64,000 nt of DNA from Pelagimonas phthalicica (GCF_004364805.1 NZ_SOAP01000001.1:1674001-1738000); one strand, 5' to 3'. Numbered from the stretch's first letter, positions 7,664 through 17,708 are shown. The notes: a model not told the origin generated them from the sequence alone. Translations and numbers: made by a program.

Positions 7664-7941
7664 AAATCGCCTGAAATTTAAGGTAATTTGCGCAAAAACC
7701 CTTTGGATTAGGCTCCAACGTCACACGCTTGATCGGGTGAAGTGCAGCTTGAACGTCCAGCCACAGCTTTTGAGGCCTCCATTGACGAGAAGGACGATCA
7801 ACCAACCAATCAGCGGTTTAGGCGCACTTTGCTCGACGCAAGGGTGATCACGGGACATTGCTTCAAGCCATGTGTCAGCCGGGATGAGACCATCCGTTTG
7901 ATTGTTGGCAATCGAATACTACTTGCGATCACGACGCTCTT

Positions 7942-7966
7942 GGGGCTGCGTAAGTTACGCGGCCCC
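7942..7966 (-). terminator. Hairpin overlapping the stop codon of the pca operon's last gene
   Basis: Minus strand GGGGC-c-GCGTAA / TTACGC-a-GCCCC forms an 11-pair stem with one mismatch and a one-base loop, and the TAA stop (7955-7957) is inside the stem. There is no T-run after it, so it may be a transcript-end stabiliser rather than an intrinsic terminator. Confidence 0.4.
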
Positions 7967-8794
7967 ACGCAATGGCACACCCAGAATGTCGCGGGCCTGC
8001 TGCCAGGTTGCGACGGGGCGCTCGTATTTCTCGCACAGCGCGGCGGCGCGGGTCACAAGGGCCGCGTTTGTCGGAGCCAGCGAATTGCGATCGAGGCGGA
8101 TATTATCCTCGAGCCCGGTGCGCGTGTGCCCCCCGGCGGCGATGGACCATTCGTTCAGCACCAACTGGTTAGGACCAATCCCGGCGGCACACCATTGCGC
8201 ATCGGGCGCGCGGTCCTTCATGGTTTGGACATAGAAATCGAACACGGCCTTGTCCGCAGGCATGGCGTTTTTGACCCCCATCACAAACTGCACATAAAGC
8301 TTACCGGGCAAAATCCCGGCCTCGTGCATACGAATAGCGTTCAGAATATGCGACAGGTCAAAGGCCTCGACCTCGGGGGTGACGTGATGCGTGCGCATTT
8401 CAGAGGCCAGCCAATCGACCAGATCCGGCGGATTCTCGTAAACCCGTGTGGGAAAGTTGTTGGACCCGACCGAGAGCGAAGCCATGTCAGGCGCAAGCGG
8501 CAACATGCCGCCCCGCGCCGTTCCAGCACCCGAGCGTCCGCCGGTGGACAGTTGGATGATCATGCCAGGGCAGTGTTTTTCGACGCCTTCTTTGAGGCGG
8601 GCGAATTTCTCCGGGTCCGAGCTGGGTGTTTGATCATCGTTGCGCACATGCGCATGCACCATGCTCGCCCCGGCCTCAAACGCCTCATGCGTGGATTCGA
8701 TCTGTTCTTCGATGGTGATCGGAACAGCTGGATTGTCTTCCTTGCGAGGCAAGGAACCGGTGATGGCGCAACAGATGATGCAGGGGGTGGTCAT
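7955..8794 (-). CDS. Beta-keto acid cleavage enzyme (BKACE, DUF849)
   Basis: 279 residues of the BKACE/Kce family: a zinc-dependent barrel that condenses a beta-keto acid with acetyl-CoA, releasing acetoacetate and a new CoA ester. The zinc pair HAHVR is at residues 47-51, with the substrate loops QLSTGGRSG, LSVGSNNFPTR and RTGLEDNIRLDR all typical. Start MTTPCIICCAITG at 8794 is the family N-terminus; an in-frame ATG 14 codons upstream would add a non-conserved leader. It is the last gene of the pcaC-pcaH-pcaG run, 51 bases after pcaG. The likely substrate is therefore beta-ketoadipate, giving succinyl-CoA and acetoacetate and replacing the transferase and thiolase steps; this is an inference from context. 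Confidence 0.85.
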   Translation of the reverse strand: MTTPCIICCAITGSLPRKEDNPAVPITIEEQIESTHEAFEAGASMVHAHVRNDDQTPSSDPEKFARLKEGVEKHCPGMIIQLSTGGRSGAGTARGGMLPLAPDMASLSVGSNNFPTRVYENPPDLVDWLASEMRTHHVTPEVEAFDLSHILNAIRMHEAGILPGKLYVQFVMGVKNAMPADKAVFDFYVQTMKDRAPDAQWCAAGIGPNQLVLNEWSIAAGGHTRTGLEDNIRLDRNSLAPTNAALVTRAAALCEKYERPVATWQQARDILGVPLRGAA

Positions 8795-8845
8795 GGGGCA
8801 GTTTCCAGAGGCAAAGAATGCCCCATATAGGGGCATTCATTTTGA

Positions 8846-9466
8846 TCAGATGTCAAAAAAGACGGTTTCGTTTTCGCCTTGCAGATTGATGTCAAAGCGA
8901 TAGACGATTTTGCCGTCACGCTCGGTGCGTTTGGCCAGCAACGTCGCGCGGCGGTTTTCCCATTCGACAACGTTGAGCACCGGGTCATCGGCATTCGCCG
9001 CTGTTTCGTCATCGAAATAGAGCCGCGTGTTCAGGCCAATATTGATGCCGCGCGCCACAACCCACAGGTTGATATGCGGGGCCTGCGTGCTGCCATTGCG
9101 ACCGGGAACTGAGCCGGGTTTCACAGTGTCAAACCCCCATTCGCCGGTTTCGAAATTGGTGATCACACGGCCCCAGCCGCAGAACCCCTCTTCGGTCGCA
9201 TCCGGGTTTTTCGGGTCAACATAGCGGCCCTGGCTATCGGCCTGCCATGCCTCGAGCATGACATCCTTGACCGGAGAGCCGGTGCCATCAATGACCAAAC
9301 CTTCGACGCGAATACGTTCGCCTTTGGCATTGGGGCCGGCAATATCCCAGCCCATTTCCTGGTCATAAATGTCAAAGCCAGCCGCGCCGGGCGCGAGACC
9401 GATATGCACATAGGGGCCAGCGGTCTGCGAGGGGGTTTCCCGGAGATAGTCGAGTTTCTGTACCAT
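8846..9466 (-). CDS. pcaG: Protocatechuate 3,4-dioxygenase, alpha subunit
   Basis: 206 residues; intradiol dioxygenase fold. The alpha subunit lacks the iron ligands and pairs with PcaH to open the protocatechuate ring to 3-carboxy-cis,cis-muconate. Recognisable blocks are TPSQTAGPYVHIGLAPG, VEGLVIDGTGSPVKDVMLEAW, GRYVDP and APHINLWVVARGI, where the PcaH histidine pair is reduced to one. Start MVQKLDYL at 9466 follows GAGGGG by about nine bases and lies two bases after the pcaH stop, so the pair is translationally linked. Confidence 0.95.
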   Translation of the reverse strand: MVQKLDYLRETPSQTAGPYVHIGLAPGAAGFDIYDQEMGWDIAGPNAKGERIRVEGLVIDGTGSPVKDVMLEAWQADSQGRYVDPKNPDATEEGFCGWGRVITNFETGEWGFDTVKPGSVPGRNGSTQAPHINLWVVARGINIGLNTRLYFDDETAANADDPVLNVVEWENRRATLLAKRTERDGKIVYRFDINLQGENETVFFDI

Positions 9467-9468
9467 GC

Positions 9469-10233
<765 letters not shown>

Positions 10234-10611
10234 TCAATTCTGTTCCATTTCGGCATAGGTCTGCTTGGCAAGCTTCAAGGCATGGTTGGCGCGTGGAACG
10301 CCTGCATAAATCGCCACGTGCTGGAACACCTCCAGCACATCCTGCTTGGTCGCACCTGTGCGGGCGGTGGCCCGAATATGCATGGGGATTTCTTCAAAAT
10401 TGCCCAGCGCCGCCAAAAGCGCCAATGTCAGCATGGAACGGTCACGATCACTGATGCCGTCGCTGGACCAAACTGTGCCCCAGGCTGCTTCGGTGATCAA
10501 AGTTTGGAACGGAGTGTCGAATTCAGTTTTGACGGCCTCGGCCTCGTCCACATGTTTGGAGCCAAGAACCCGACGGCGCGTCTGCATGCCTTGTTCAAAT
10601 TTCTCAGACAT
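10234..10611 (-). CDS. pcaC: 4-carboxymuconolactone decarboxylase
   Basis: 125 residues of the AhpD/CMD fold. It converts 4-carboxymuconolactone to beta-ketoadipate enol-lactone. The family pattern is clear: RRRVLGSKHVDEAEA, then WGTVWSSDGISDRDRSMLTL and the helix pair ALLAALGNFEEIPMHIRATA followed by GATKQDVLEVFQHVAIYAGV. Start MSEKFEQGMQ at 10611 follows a GGGAG site; an upstream in-frame ATG adds an unconserved 18-residue leader. It is not fused to PcaD, and no pcaD lies nearby, so the lactone hydrolase must be supplied from elsewhere. First gene of the pca operon. Confidence 0.93.
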   Translation of the reverse strand: MSEKFEQGMQTRRRVLGSKHVDEAEAVKTEFDTPFQTLITEAAWGTVWSSDGISDRDRSMLTLALLAALGNFEEIPMHIRATARTGATKQDVLEVFQHVAIYAGVPRANHALKLAKQTYAEMEQN

Positions 10612-10708
10612 GCGCGCGCTCCCGTGATTGGGTGCTTTGATCACCCGGTATTTGTGGTTTTGCAATCATGCTCTCGGGTTGAGAGATGAAACAACTGTTG
10701 GTGACAAC

Positions 10709-10724
10709 TTAACCTGTGGATTTT
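10709..10724 (-). promoter_or_regulatory. Possible PcaQ-type binding site
   Basis: Minus strand AAAATC-CACA-GGTTAA resembles the PcaQ consensus ATAACC-N4-GGTTAA of other alphaproteobacteria, with one perfect and one partial half-site. It lies about 105 bases upstream of pcaC. No pcaQ gene is in the window. Confidence 0.35.
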
Positions 10725-11069
10725 GGCAATAAAAATGACTTGTTCGCTGGGTTACTTGCCAAAATGGATCACTAACATGCATTGTGACATGCGTGAAACG
10801 GATGATGGCCGGGTTTCGTCAACCGAGAATAGTCACCTGGAACTGAAATCCGCAACATAGACAATGAGCAACCACACAGGTTCGCGCCCGGCACCGAGGG
10901 TGGGCGTGTCTAAACTTGGCAACTCGGTGGTGGCTATAGATGACAGTGCATCTGGTTGACACGTTGAAACGAATTCGCGCCCGCCCTGGGGGGCGGGGTC
11001 GGGCGCGAACCGGATCGCAGGCGATCCAGGGGCATTAACTCTATGAGGAGACTTTTCAACTCCATGTAG
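10725..11069. other. Non-coding gap with a GC-rich inverted repeat
   Basis: No reading frame with a ribosome site was found between pcaC and the gene ending at 11070. The clear structure is an inverted repeat TTCGCGCCCG / CGGGCGCGAA (10974-10983 with 11000-11009) around a G-rich core, 60-95 bases past the stop of the minus-strand gene. It may end that transcript, although only TTCGTTTC follows it. Confidence 0.45.
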
Positions 11070-12224
11070 CTAGCGCCAAGGTGGGAAAGTTACCACCACG
11101 GCCTCGCCCACATGCACATCGCGGGTGTCCCTGAGATCGGCCACGGTTGCGATCTTGTCCAGAAGGTCATCCAGCGGAACACCGTTATATTGCCCCGGAA
11201 AGGTTGAGACCAAGGCAATGGGCCGCGCCCCGTCGCGCCCTGCCAGAACCGTGTCGAACAGGTGGTCCGGTGTGCCGTTATGGCTGCCGTGATGGCTGAT
11301 CTTGAGGAAATCCACCGGTTCAAGCAGGTCGCGATTGCGCATGAAATGCCAGGATTTTTCCTCGGCATCGGCAGAAAACATGAGCTTGCGCCCCTGCCAG
11401 TGCAGCACAAAGACGATCGAGGAGTTATTGGCGGCTTTGTCGATCATCAGTGCATTGGCGGCCAGCCCCCGATCACGGGCCGCAACCAATTGGTTGAACT
11501 CTGACAGGGAGACGCCGGGTGGGGGTTGGTGAACCGTTTCGGTTACTGCCGCAGCTGCCGCCGGCCCCGCGAAACTGAGATGCTGCATACGCCCGTAATA
11601 GGCGCTGGTGTCTTCCTCGGGGGCGAGAATGGAAAACCACGCCTCGTCAAAGGGGGTGATGGCATCTACATCGTTCTGGTCCATATCGACATTGAGATAG
11701 CTGACCTTGTCCGCATGGGTCAGCTCTTCGCGGATCAGATGGACGCAATCGGCAGTCTTGCGGGGGTTATTCACTGCGAGGATGGTTTCCAGCTCGGGCA
11801 GGCGCAGGGCCAGCCCCCCCTTATAAAGATCCCCCGCGATGTTTAGAAAATCCTTGGCCAGATCAAACCGTTTTCGGGCGTTTTCATGGGTGTCATAGTA
11901 ACCGGGCTGGGACGAGCCGGTCATCCAGACGCGGTTGGCGCTGAACGCCTTGTTGCTGCGTTTCTTGAGCAATTGCAGACCCTGGACATGATCCATGTGC
12001 TCATGGGTCATGATATAAAGGTCCAGCACCCCGTCGGTCAGCGCGTAAATGGCCTCCATCGCCAGCAAGAGGTTGTCGTCATTGCCTCCCTCTTTGGTCA
12101 GGGAGTTGCCGCAATCAATCAGAACCTTGCGATAGTCGTTTTCGCCGCCACCCTCGACCGGGATGCGGATCAGGATCGCGTCACCAAACCCAACGTTATA
12201 GGCGTGGATTTCCAGATCTCTCAT
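11070..12224 (-). CDS. ComEC-like metallo-beta-lactamase-fold hydrolase
   Basis: 384 residues. The HxHxDH zinc motif THEHMDH is at residues 73-79, a metal-binding aspartate is in MFSADAEEKS, and the ISHHGSHNG block is typical of the COG2333 (ComEC C-terminal) branch. There are no membrane segments, so it is a soluble stand-alone version. Substrate is unknown; the branch contains nucleic-acid or nucleotide hydrolases as well as accessory proteins of conflict systems. Its start overlaps the stop of the zinc peptidase gene by four bases (ATGA type), so the two are made together. The patatin gene at 14371 runs divergently from the pair. Confidence 0.8.
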   Translation of the reverse strand: MRDLEIHAYNVGFGDAILIRIPVEGGGENDYRKVLIDCGNSLTKEGGNDDNLLLAMEAIYALTDGVLDLYIMTHEHMDHVQGLQLLKKRSNKAFSANRVWMTGSSQPGYYDTHENARKRFDLAKDFLNIAGDLYKGGLALRLPELETILAVNNPRKTADCVHLIREELTHADKVSYLNVDMDQNDVDAITPFDEAWFSILAPEEDTSAYYGRMQHLSFAGPAAAAAVTETVHQPPPGVSLSEFNQLVAARDRGLAANALMIDKAANNSSIVFVLHWQGRKLMFSADAEEKSWHFMRNRDLLEPVDFLKISHHGSHNGTPDHLFDTVLAGRDGARPIALVSTFPGQYNGVPLDDLLDKIATVADLRDTRDVHVGEAVVVTFPPWR

Positions 12225-14104
12225 GCCTCTTCCTCCGGCTTGGCCCAGTCGGGAAATTCCACATCCAACCCGTCAGCGACATGCAAACGCTGCGCCATGT
12301 TCTGCAGCTCGTAAGCGCCATCGCGAAACTGCATGGTCGGCGAGACGCTGTTATCGCCGGTGCCATCAACCAGCCGGTCCTGATCAATCCAACCGTTGAT
12401 CAACATGGCCCGCGCCTGCCGCTGCCCCGATTGCGAGGCCGTGTCTTCGGTCTCGGGGCGGCCATCGGAATTGGTGGTGAGCTGCAGGATCACAAGTTTT
12501 TTGTCCAAATCAAAGCTGACCGTGGTGCCAAACATGAACCGATAGCGGCGCTCGCGGCCATAGACTTTGATCGTCTCGGTTTTGGTCCAGCTGACCTTGA
12601 GGATGAGTTCGCGCATAATCTGGCTTTGCGGCAGTTCATCCGCCTCTTGGTCGCCCTCTTCCAGACGTTGGTGCCGTGCGGTTTTGCTTTGGCTTTGTTC
12701 GATCTCATCAGTGCTGGCATCCACGGCCACACTGCGTCCGGCCACCATGGGCGGATGGACGCGGAACGGGGTGTTGTCGGGAATGCGGAACAGCCCCTTA
12801 TAGCGGTTCACAAAATCATAGACCCGCCAATCATTCTCTTCCCCGGCAAAAAGCGATAGATCTTCACCGCTAAGGTCAGGCTGAAATTTGGGCTGGCGGC
12901 CGGTCTTGATATTGCGGCGTTTTAACTCGCAAACCAACCGATCACGCACAGAGGCCGCCGCCGGGCTATCGGGGAAAAACGCCTTGTCCGCCGCCAACAT
13001 CGCGCGGGCAAAATCCGCGAATGAAATCTCACCCGGGGGCAGATAATCGAGCGCGCGATAGACAATCGCCGTGGTCATTTCAACGGCGCGGAACAGTGAA
13101 TAGCCCGAGCTGGAATAGGCCGCGACGCCGCGATCCGTCTGACGTTTCTGCTCGGCCTCAAAGGTTTGCACCAAAAAGCGGAACATCGCCCCGCTCAGCA
13201 CTTCGGACAGGTCATGCGGTTCCTGGCTGAACATCGGCAGCATACCTTCGGGAACAGCCTCGGTTTCGGGATCGGGCAAGGCGAAACTGTTGGAGAGATT
13301 GCGCAGCCCGTGCGGTTTGCTTGTGCCGCTGCTTGATTTGGGATGCGACAGGCTGCCGATCTCTTCTGCGATCTGGCCAATGGCGTCCTCGTCCAGCGCG
13401 CCGTTATTTTTATCGAGGATATGGGTGACAAAGTTCTGGGTGCGCAAAGAGACGAACAAGGCGGTCAGGTCGGCCACGGCCTCGTGCAGGGCCAGGCTTT
13501 GAGGCGTGGCGGCCTCGTAAAGAAACGGCGCGATACCGTCGATCACCGCATGGGCGGTTTCATGGGCGACAATATCGGGCGAAAGGGCGGTAAACTTGCC
13601 CAGCTGTTCGCCGTTCTGGCCACCGCTTGGCGGGCCTTCATCCGGGACCAGCAGAAATTGCACCGAATGGCTGGCGCGGTGGTAAAAGGCATTGGCCTGA
13701 TACCCGGCGCGCGGCACCACAAACAACTGTTTGCCGGGAAACCCCCAGACGATCTTGCGCCCCAATACACGGCTGCTTTCCAGCAGAGAGATTGTGCGCA
13801 TGACGGTGCCAAAGCACAGGATCTGAATGGCGGTGACGGTTTTGGGCGCGGTGATCAGATCACTGCGCGGCACGGCCAGTTTGTGGCGAACATTGCCACG
13901 CGCGGGTGGTTTGATCACTGGGCCAGCGACCAAGGCTCCGGTTTCCGGGTCGAAATCTGTCAGGGCAACGTTTTCAGCCACCAAACCGCTCAGAATGGCG
14001 GTGTCGAGGGTCAAATCCATACCCTGGATGCGAAACTTGGGGTCGATATCATTGCTGGCGGCATAGAGCGGGTCAAAGGCGGGATAGAACAGGCGGATTT
14101 TCAT
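12221..14104 (-). CDS. HExxH zinc metallopeptidase, gluzincin-like, 627 aa
   Basis: The zinc motif is VAHETAHAVIDG (H181, E182, H185) with a third ligand glutamate at about 208 in LHEAVADL, 23 residues later, the spacing and sequence style of thermolysin-like (M4 clan) enzymes. No signal peptide or membrane helix is seen, which is unusual for thermolysins and suggests an intracellular or unconventionally exported protein. About 160 residues precede the catalytic part. The C-terminal 250 residues have no domain I recognise; they are rich in charged residues around 470-500 and end acidic (WAKPEEEA). First gene of a two-gene operon with the metallo-beta-lactamase protein. Target unknown. Confidence 0.75.
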   Translation of the reverse strand: MKIRLFYPAFDPLYAASNDIDPKFRIQGMDLTLDTAILSGLVAENVALTDFDPETGALVAGPVIKPPARGNVRHKLAVPRSDLITAPKTVTAIQILCFGTVMRTISLLESSRVLGRKIVWGFPGKQLFVVPRAGYQANAFYHRASHSVQFLLVPDEGPPSGGQNGEQLGKFTALSPDIVAHETAHAVIDGIAPFLYEAATPQSLALHEAVADLTALFVSLRTQNFVTHILDKNNGALDEDAIGQIAEEIGSLSHPKSSSGTSKPHGLRNLSNSFALPDPETEAVPEGMLPMFSQEPHDLSEVLSGAMFRFLVQTFEAEQKRQTDRGVAAYSSSGYSLFRAVEMTTAIVYRALDYLPPGEISFADFARAMLAADKAFFPDSPAAASVRDRLVCELKRRNIKTGRQPKFQPDLSGEDLSLFAGEENDWRVYDFVNRYKGLFRIPDNTPFRVHPPMVAGRSVAVDASTDEIEQSQSKTARHQRLEEGDQEADELPQSQIMRELILKVSWTKTETIKVYGRERRYRFMFGTTVSFDLDKKLVILQLTTNSDGRPETEDTASQSGQRQARAMLINGWIDQDRLVDGTGDNSVSPTMQFRDGAYELQNMAQRLHVADGLDVEFPDWAKPEEEA

Positions 14105-14370
14105 GACGGTATCCGCACTGTACGGCCAAGGATCGAATGGCGAAAAAGAGAAGCCAGCATGGAATGTCCTAACTCAAAAATCAGCGCCCCGGCACCTGTT
14201 TTCAGGGCGACCGCACCCCATGAAATAATGGCGCGCCAAGGGTCGACCTTGCAACCAGCATACACAAATTAACGCTTGATTTCTACCCAGGCGGAGGTCG
14301 ACACTGCTCTTACCCCGACAGGATTAGAGCGGGATTGCGATATTTTGACAGAGATTTGGGAGGGACGATT

Positions 14371-15387
14371 ATGACTGTTGTGATTGACGGAGAGGAAAAG
14401 CGTTTGGGCTTGGCCCTGTCAGGGGGCGGATTTCGCGCCGCCGGGTTTCATCTGGGCACCTTTCGCAAATTGAAAGAGCTGGACCTGCTCGACAAGGTTG
14501 ACCTGATTTCCTGCGTTAGCGGCGGCAGCATCGCCGGGGCCTATCTATGTGCGAATTGGCAAAGCGACACGGTGCTGGACGAGCTTGAAGACTATCTGCT
14601 GACCCGCTCGATCGCTGTGTCTTCGGTGCTTTCCGGCATTTTGAATCCGTTTGAATCGCGGATCGAGGCGCTGGCGGCCTCTTACGACAAATACCTGTTT
14701 CACGACGCGACGCTGGCCAGTCTAAAGAATGGTCCACGGGTCTATTTCAACTCAACCAACCTGTCCTCGGGCAATATGTTCTTTTACGTGGCAGGTGGGG
14801 ACGGCCCCGAAGAAATGGGCGAACATGAGTTGGGCCAGACCGGGGCCTCGGATCAAAAGATCAGCTCCGCTGTTGCAGCCTCCTCGGCCTTTCCGCCGGT
14901 CTTTCCCCCTCTGCGCGTCTCTGAAGAGGAATACCCAAATCCGCAAACGGAATATGTCACTCTCACCGATGGCGGAGTTTATGACAATCTGGGCGTGAAC
15001 CCGTTGATGCGCATGGAGCGCAATCAGCTGGATTTTGCTCTGGTCAGCGATGCCGGGAAACCGTTTGAGATCAAGGAAAGCCCAACGGAATCCGCTTCGG
15101 TGGTATTGCTTGAGGCGATTGGCATTCTGATGGAACAGGTGCGCGGATTGCAATTTCAACGGTTGGAATTGGCCCACGCCTCGGGTCGCGGACCCAAGCC
15201 GGTCTGGTACTCGATCGACAGTGTCGAAGGGGAGGTACATCCTGGAGATGCGCAATTTGCATCAAGCATCACCACCAATCTCAAACGCCTGAAACAGGCG
15301 GAACTGGATGTGCTGACCCGACATGCGGGAGCGTTGTGCGAAGCGCGGATCAAACGGTGGGCCCCGGAATTGATCCCGTCAGGCTAG
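14371..15387 (+). CDS. Patatin-like phospholipase
   Basis: 338 residues from ATG 14371, preceded by GGGAGGGAC; an in-frame ATG at 14335 lacks a good site. The oxyanion-hole loop LALSGGGFRAAGFHLG is at about residues 14-29, the nucleophile serine in SCVSGGSIAGA (Ser50) and the catalytic aspartate in TDGGVYDNLG (Asp200), so the Ser-Asp dyad is complete. No signal peptide is visible, so it should act on inner-membrane lipids from the cytoplasm. It runs divergently from the peptidase/metallo-beta-lactamase pair across a 266-base gap. Patatins are frequent membrane-damaging effectors in defence systems as well as housekeeping lipases; context favours an effector-like role only weakly. Confidence 0.85.
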   Translation: MTVVIDGEEKRLGLALSGGGFRAAGFHLGTFRKLKELDLLDKVDLISCVSGGSIAGAYLCANWQSDTVLDELEDYLLTRSIAVSSVLSGILNPFESRIEALAASYDKYLFHDATLASLKNGPRVYFNSTNLSSGNMFFYVAGGDGPEEMGEHELGQTGASDQKISSAVAASSAFPPVFPPLRVSEEEYPNPQTEYVTLTDGGVYDNLGVNPLMRMERNQLDFALVSDAGKPFEIKESPTESASVVLLEAIGILMEQVRGLQFQRLELAHASGRGPKPVWYSIDSVEGEVHPGDAQFASSITTNLKRLKQAELDVLTRHAGALCEARIKRWAPELIPSG

Positions 15388-15710
15388 GATCAGGAAAGTG
15401 AGTCGTGATCCCAATGCTGAATTTTTAGGATTTGCCCGCGGATCTGCGCAAGGATTGGACAGTCGGGTTTCACGACTGATTAAATTTGCGTCACCCGGTC
15501 CGCGGAAACGGCAAGTTTTACTGCATCAACCATAATTTTACAAAAAAACCTTCGCACTCGCAGCATTTCTAGGCAGACTTTACCCAGGTTGGCAGCGCCG
15601 TCAGCTTTCAATGGAACAGAGTTGTTCTTGGATGACCCGAAGACTTCAGAGGCATACGCGTCTGAAATTTCGGCAATCTCTAAAATACAACCCATTGATT
15701 TGGTGCCAGA
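15388..15710. other. Non-coding gap before the redox operon
   Basis: Short frames on both strands here lack ribosome sites and homology-like features. A perfect hairpin CAGTCG / CGACTG (15460-15465 with 15473-15478) lies 73 bases after the patatin stop and may end that transcript. I searched for TTGAT-N4-ATCAA (FNR type) sites upstream of 15711 and saw none. Confidence 0.5.
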
Positions 15711-17708
15711 ATGTCAATCCACCCCCTTCCAGATCAGATCGAGATCGCGCCTGAGAAAATGCCGAAACGCATTGTCGTTATCGGCGGTGGCCCCGTAGGC
15801 GCGCGGGCGGCGACCAAGCTTGCTGCAGATGCAAAGGGTTTGGACGTCACCCTTCTGACGACCGAAGCCTATGAGCCCTATAACAGGGTCAAACTGACGC
15901 CGCTTTTGGCCGGAGACGTGCAGTTTGGCGAGATCACGACACCGGATCTGGCCGGTGCCAAACCCAACCTGACCCTACGCACTGGTCTGCCGGTCACGGC
16001 GATTGATCGCGCTGAAAAACTGGCGAAAACAGCGGATGGGCAGGTTTGGCCCTATGACAAGCTGATCATCGCCACCGGATCGCGCGCCAATGTGCCGGGC
16101 ATTCCCGGGCGTGACCTATCGGGCGTGTTTACCTTTCGCTCGGCGGCGGATGCCTCGGCGCTGATGGCGCGCAGCATCAGTGCGCGCAATGTCGTGGTGA
16201 TTGGCGGTGGGCTTTTGGGCCTTGAGGCGGCGCGCGGCATGCAGCGCCGTCAGGTCAATGTCACCGTGATTGAACATGAAAACCGCATCATGCCACGCCA
16301 ACTTGATACCGAGGCCGGGGCGCTGCTGCGCCAAGAGATAGAAGCTCTGGGGGTCGCGGTCAAAACCGGTATAGGCGTCAAGACCATTGAGGGCACAGAT
16401 CGCGTCACCGGGATTGTCCTTATGGATGGCAGCGAAATTGCATGTGACACGGTGATCATCTGCACCGGCGTGCGCGCCAATACCGATCTGGCCCGCGATG
16501 CCAAGATCCCGTTTCACCGTGCCATTGTCGTCGATGACGAGATGCGTACCGCGGATCCGGATATCTTTGCCATTGGTGAATGTGCAGAACATCAGGGCGT
16601 CTTGCAGGGCTTGGTTGGCCCCGGATTTGAGCAAGCGGATGTCGCCGTCGCGCAGATATTGGGGCAGGCCAAGACCTATCAGCGCGCGGTACCTGCGACC
16701 AAGCTTAAGGTGATCGGGGCCGAAGTGTTTTCTGCCGGTGAGATCGAACAGCTTGAGGTCGCCCCAAAAACCCGGTCGCAAATCTGGCGGGCGGGCAATC
16801 AATACCGTCGGATCTTTATCCAACAGGGCAAGTTGGTCGGGGCCATTGCTGTTGGCGGCTGGCCGCAAGCCAGCCGGGTGCAAAGCGCCATTCAACAAGG
16901 GGCGACCGTTTACCCCTGGATGGTGTTTCGCTTTCTGCGCACCGGGTTTTTGTGGCCCGATGGTGAGGAAGACGTGGCCGATATGGCGGATGCCGCAACG
17001 GTCTGTAACTGCACCGGTGTGACCTGCGGGAGGTTGCGCGACGCCCTCGCCGCCGGGGCCAACACGCCGCAAGCTTTGGGCGAAGCGACCGGGGCCGGGA
17101 ATGTCTGCGGCTCGTGCCAACCGATGTTGGAAGAGCTGGTCAATGCCGGTGGCCCACCCAAACCCGTGCGCCTGTTCCGCGCCATTCTGGCGGTCTCGGC
17201 TTTGGCCGGGTTGGTGGCGCTGATCCTCGCCTTCGCCCCGCGCATTCCGTTTCCGCAAAGCTTTGATGCGGACAGCCTGCGCATGTGGTTATGGCAGGAC
17301 AATATTGTGCGGCAATGGAGCGGGTTCATCCTGTTGGGTCTGACCGTGACCGCCATGCTGATCGGGCTGCGCAAGCGTATTCGTTTCATGGATCGATTGG
17401 GGCAGTATGATGGCTGGCGGTTGATCCATTTGGGGATAGGCGCACTGGCGGGGATTGGGCTGGTCGCCCATACCGGTCTGCGTGCAGGCAGCAACCTGAA
17501 CCTGATGCTGTTCATCTGCTTTGCGCTAACCCTGATCCTCGGAGCTTTGGCCGGGCTGGCCACGGGCGGAGATCACGAATTGCGCGCAAGACGCATTGGC
17601 ACCGCACGCAAACCGGCCCGCCAGATCCCGACCTGGCTACATATCCTGGCCATCTGGCCCCTACCCGTTTTGATCCTGGCTCATGTACTGGCCAGCTATG
17701 CGTTCTGA
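15711..17708 (+). CDS. NirB-like FAD/NAD(P)H reductase fused to [2Fe-2S] and membrane heme-b domain
   Basis: 665 residues in three parts. Residues about 17-400 are a pyridine-nucleotide-disulfide-type oxidoreductase like the front of NirB: FAD loop VVIGGGPVGARAA, ATGSRANVPGIPGRD, NAD(P) loop VVIGGGLLGLEAA and AIGECAEHQG. Residues 432-469 give a BFD-type [2Fe-2S] site (C432, C434, C466, C469). From about 480 there are five transmembrane helices, two carrying histidine pairs spaced H-x13-H (573/587 and 644/658), the ferric-reductase/NOX-like pattern for two stacked b hemes. No siroheme domain follows, so this is not a nitrite reductase. MPKRIVVIG (15759) is a possible alternative start. First gene of a tight five-gene operon. 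Confidence 0.8.
   Translation: MSIHPLPDQIEIAPEKMPKRIVVIGGGPVGARAATKLAADAKGLDVTLLTTEAYEPYNRVKLTPLLAGDVQFGEITTPDLAGAKPNLTLRTGLPVTAIDRAEKLAKTADGQVWPYDKLIIATGSRANVPGIPGRDLSGVFTFRSAADASALMARSISARNVVVIGGGLLGLEAARGMQRRQVNVTVIEHENRIMPRQLDTEAGALLRQEIEALGVAVKTGIGVKTIEGTDRVTGIVLMDGSEIACDTVIICTGVRANTDLARDAKIPFHRAIVVDDEMRTADPDIFAIGECAEHQGVLQGLVGPGFEQADVAVAQILGQAKTYQRAVPATKLKVIGAEVFSAGEIEQLEVAPKTRSQIWRAGNQYRRIFIQQGKLVGAIAVGGWPQASRVQSAIQQGATVYPWMVFRFLRTGFLWPDGEEDVADMADAATVCNCTGVTCGRLRDALAAGANTPQALGEATGAGNVCGSCQPMLEELVNAGGPPKPVRLFRAILAVSALAGLVALILAFAPRIPFPQSFDADSLRMWLWQDNIVRQWSGFILLGLTVTAMLIGLRKRIRFMDRLGQYDGWRLIHLGIGALAGIGLVAHTGLRAGSNLNLMLFICFALTLILGALAGLATGGDHELRARRIGTARKPARQIPTWLHILAIWPLPVLILAHVLASYAF

Noticed and set aside
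7587-7954. Integration site at tRNA-Arg(CCU)
   Set aside because: This tRNA is a frequent target for integrases, but no integrase, no duplicated tRNA 3' end and no odd base composition follow.
10782-10866. 27-codon frame starting at the ATG in the pca upstream gap
   Set aside because: No ribosome site and no conserved features; shorter than any supported gene here.
15480-15695. 71-residue minus-strand frame before the redox operon
   Set aside because: Overlaps the likely promoter region, no ribosome site and no domain-like features.
15711-17708. Assimilatory nitrite reductase NirB
   Set aside because: The FAD and BFD-like parts are NirB-like, but the nitrite/sulfite reductase ferredoxin domain and siroheme cysteines are replaced by membrane helices.
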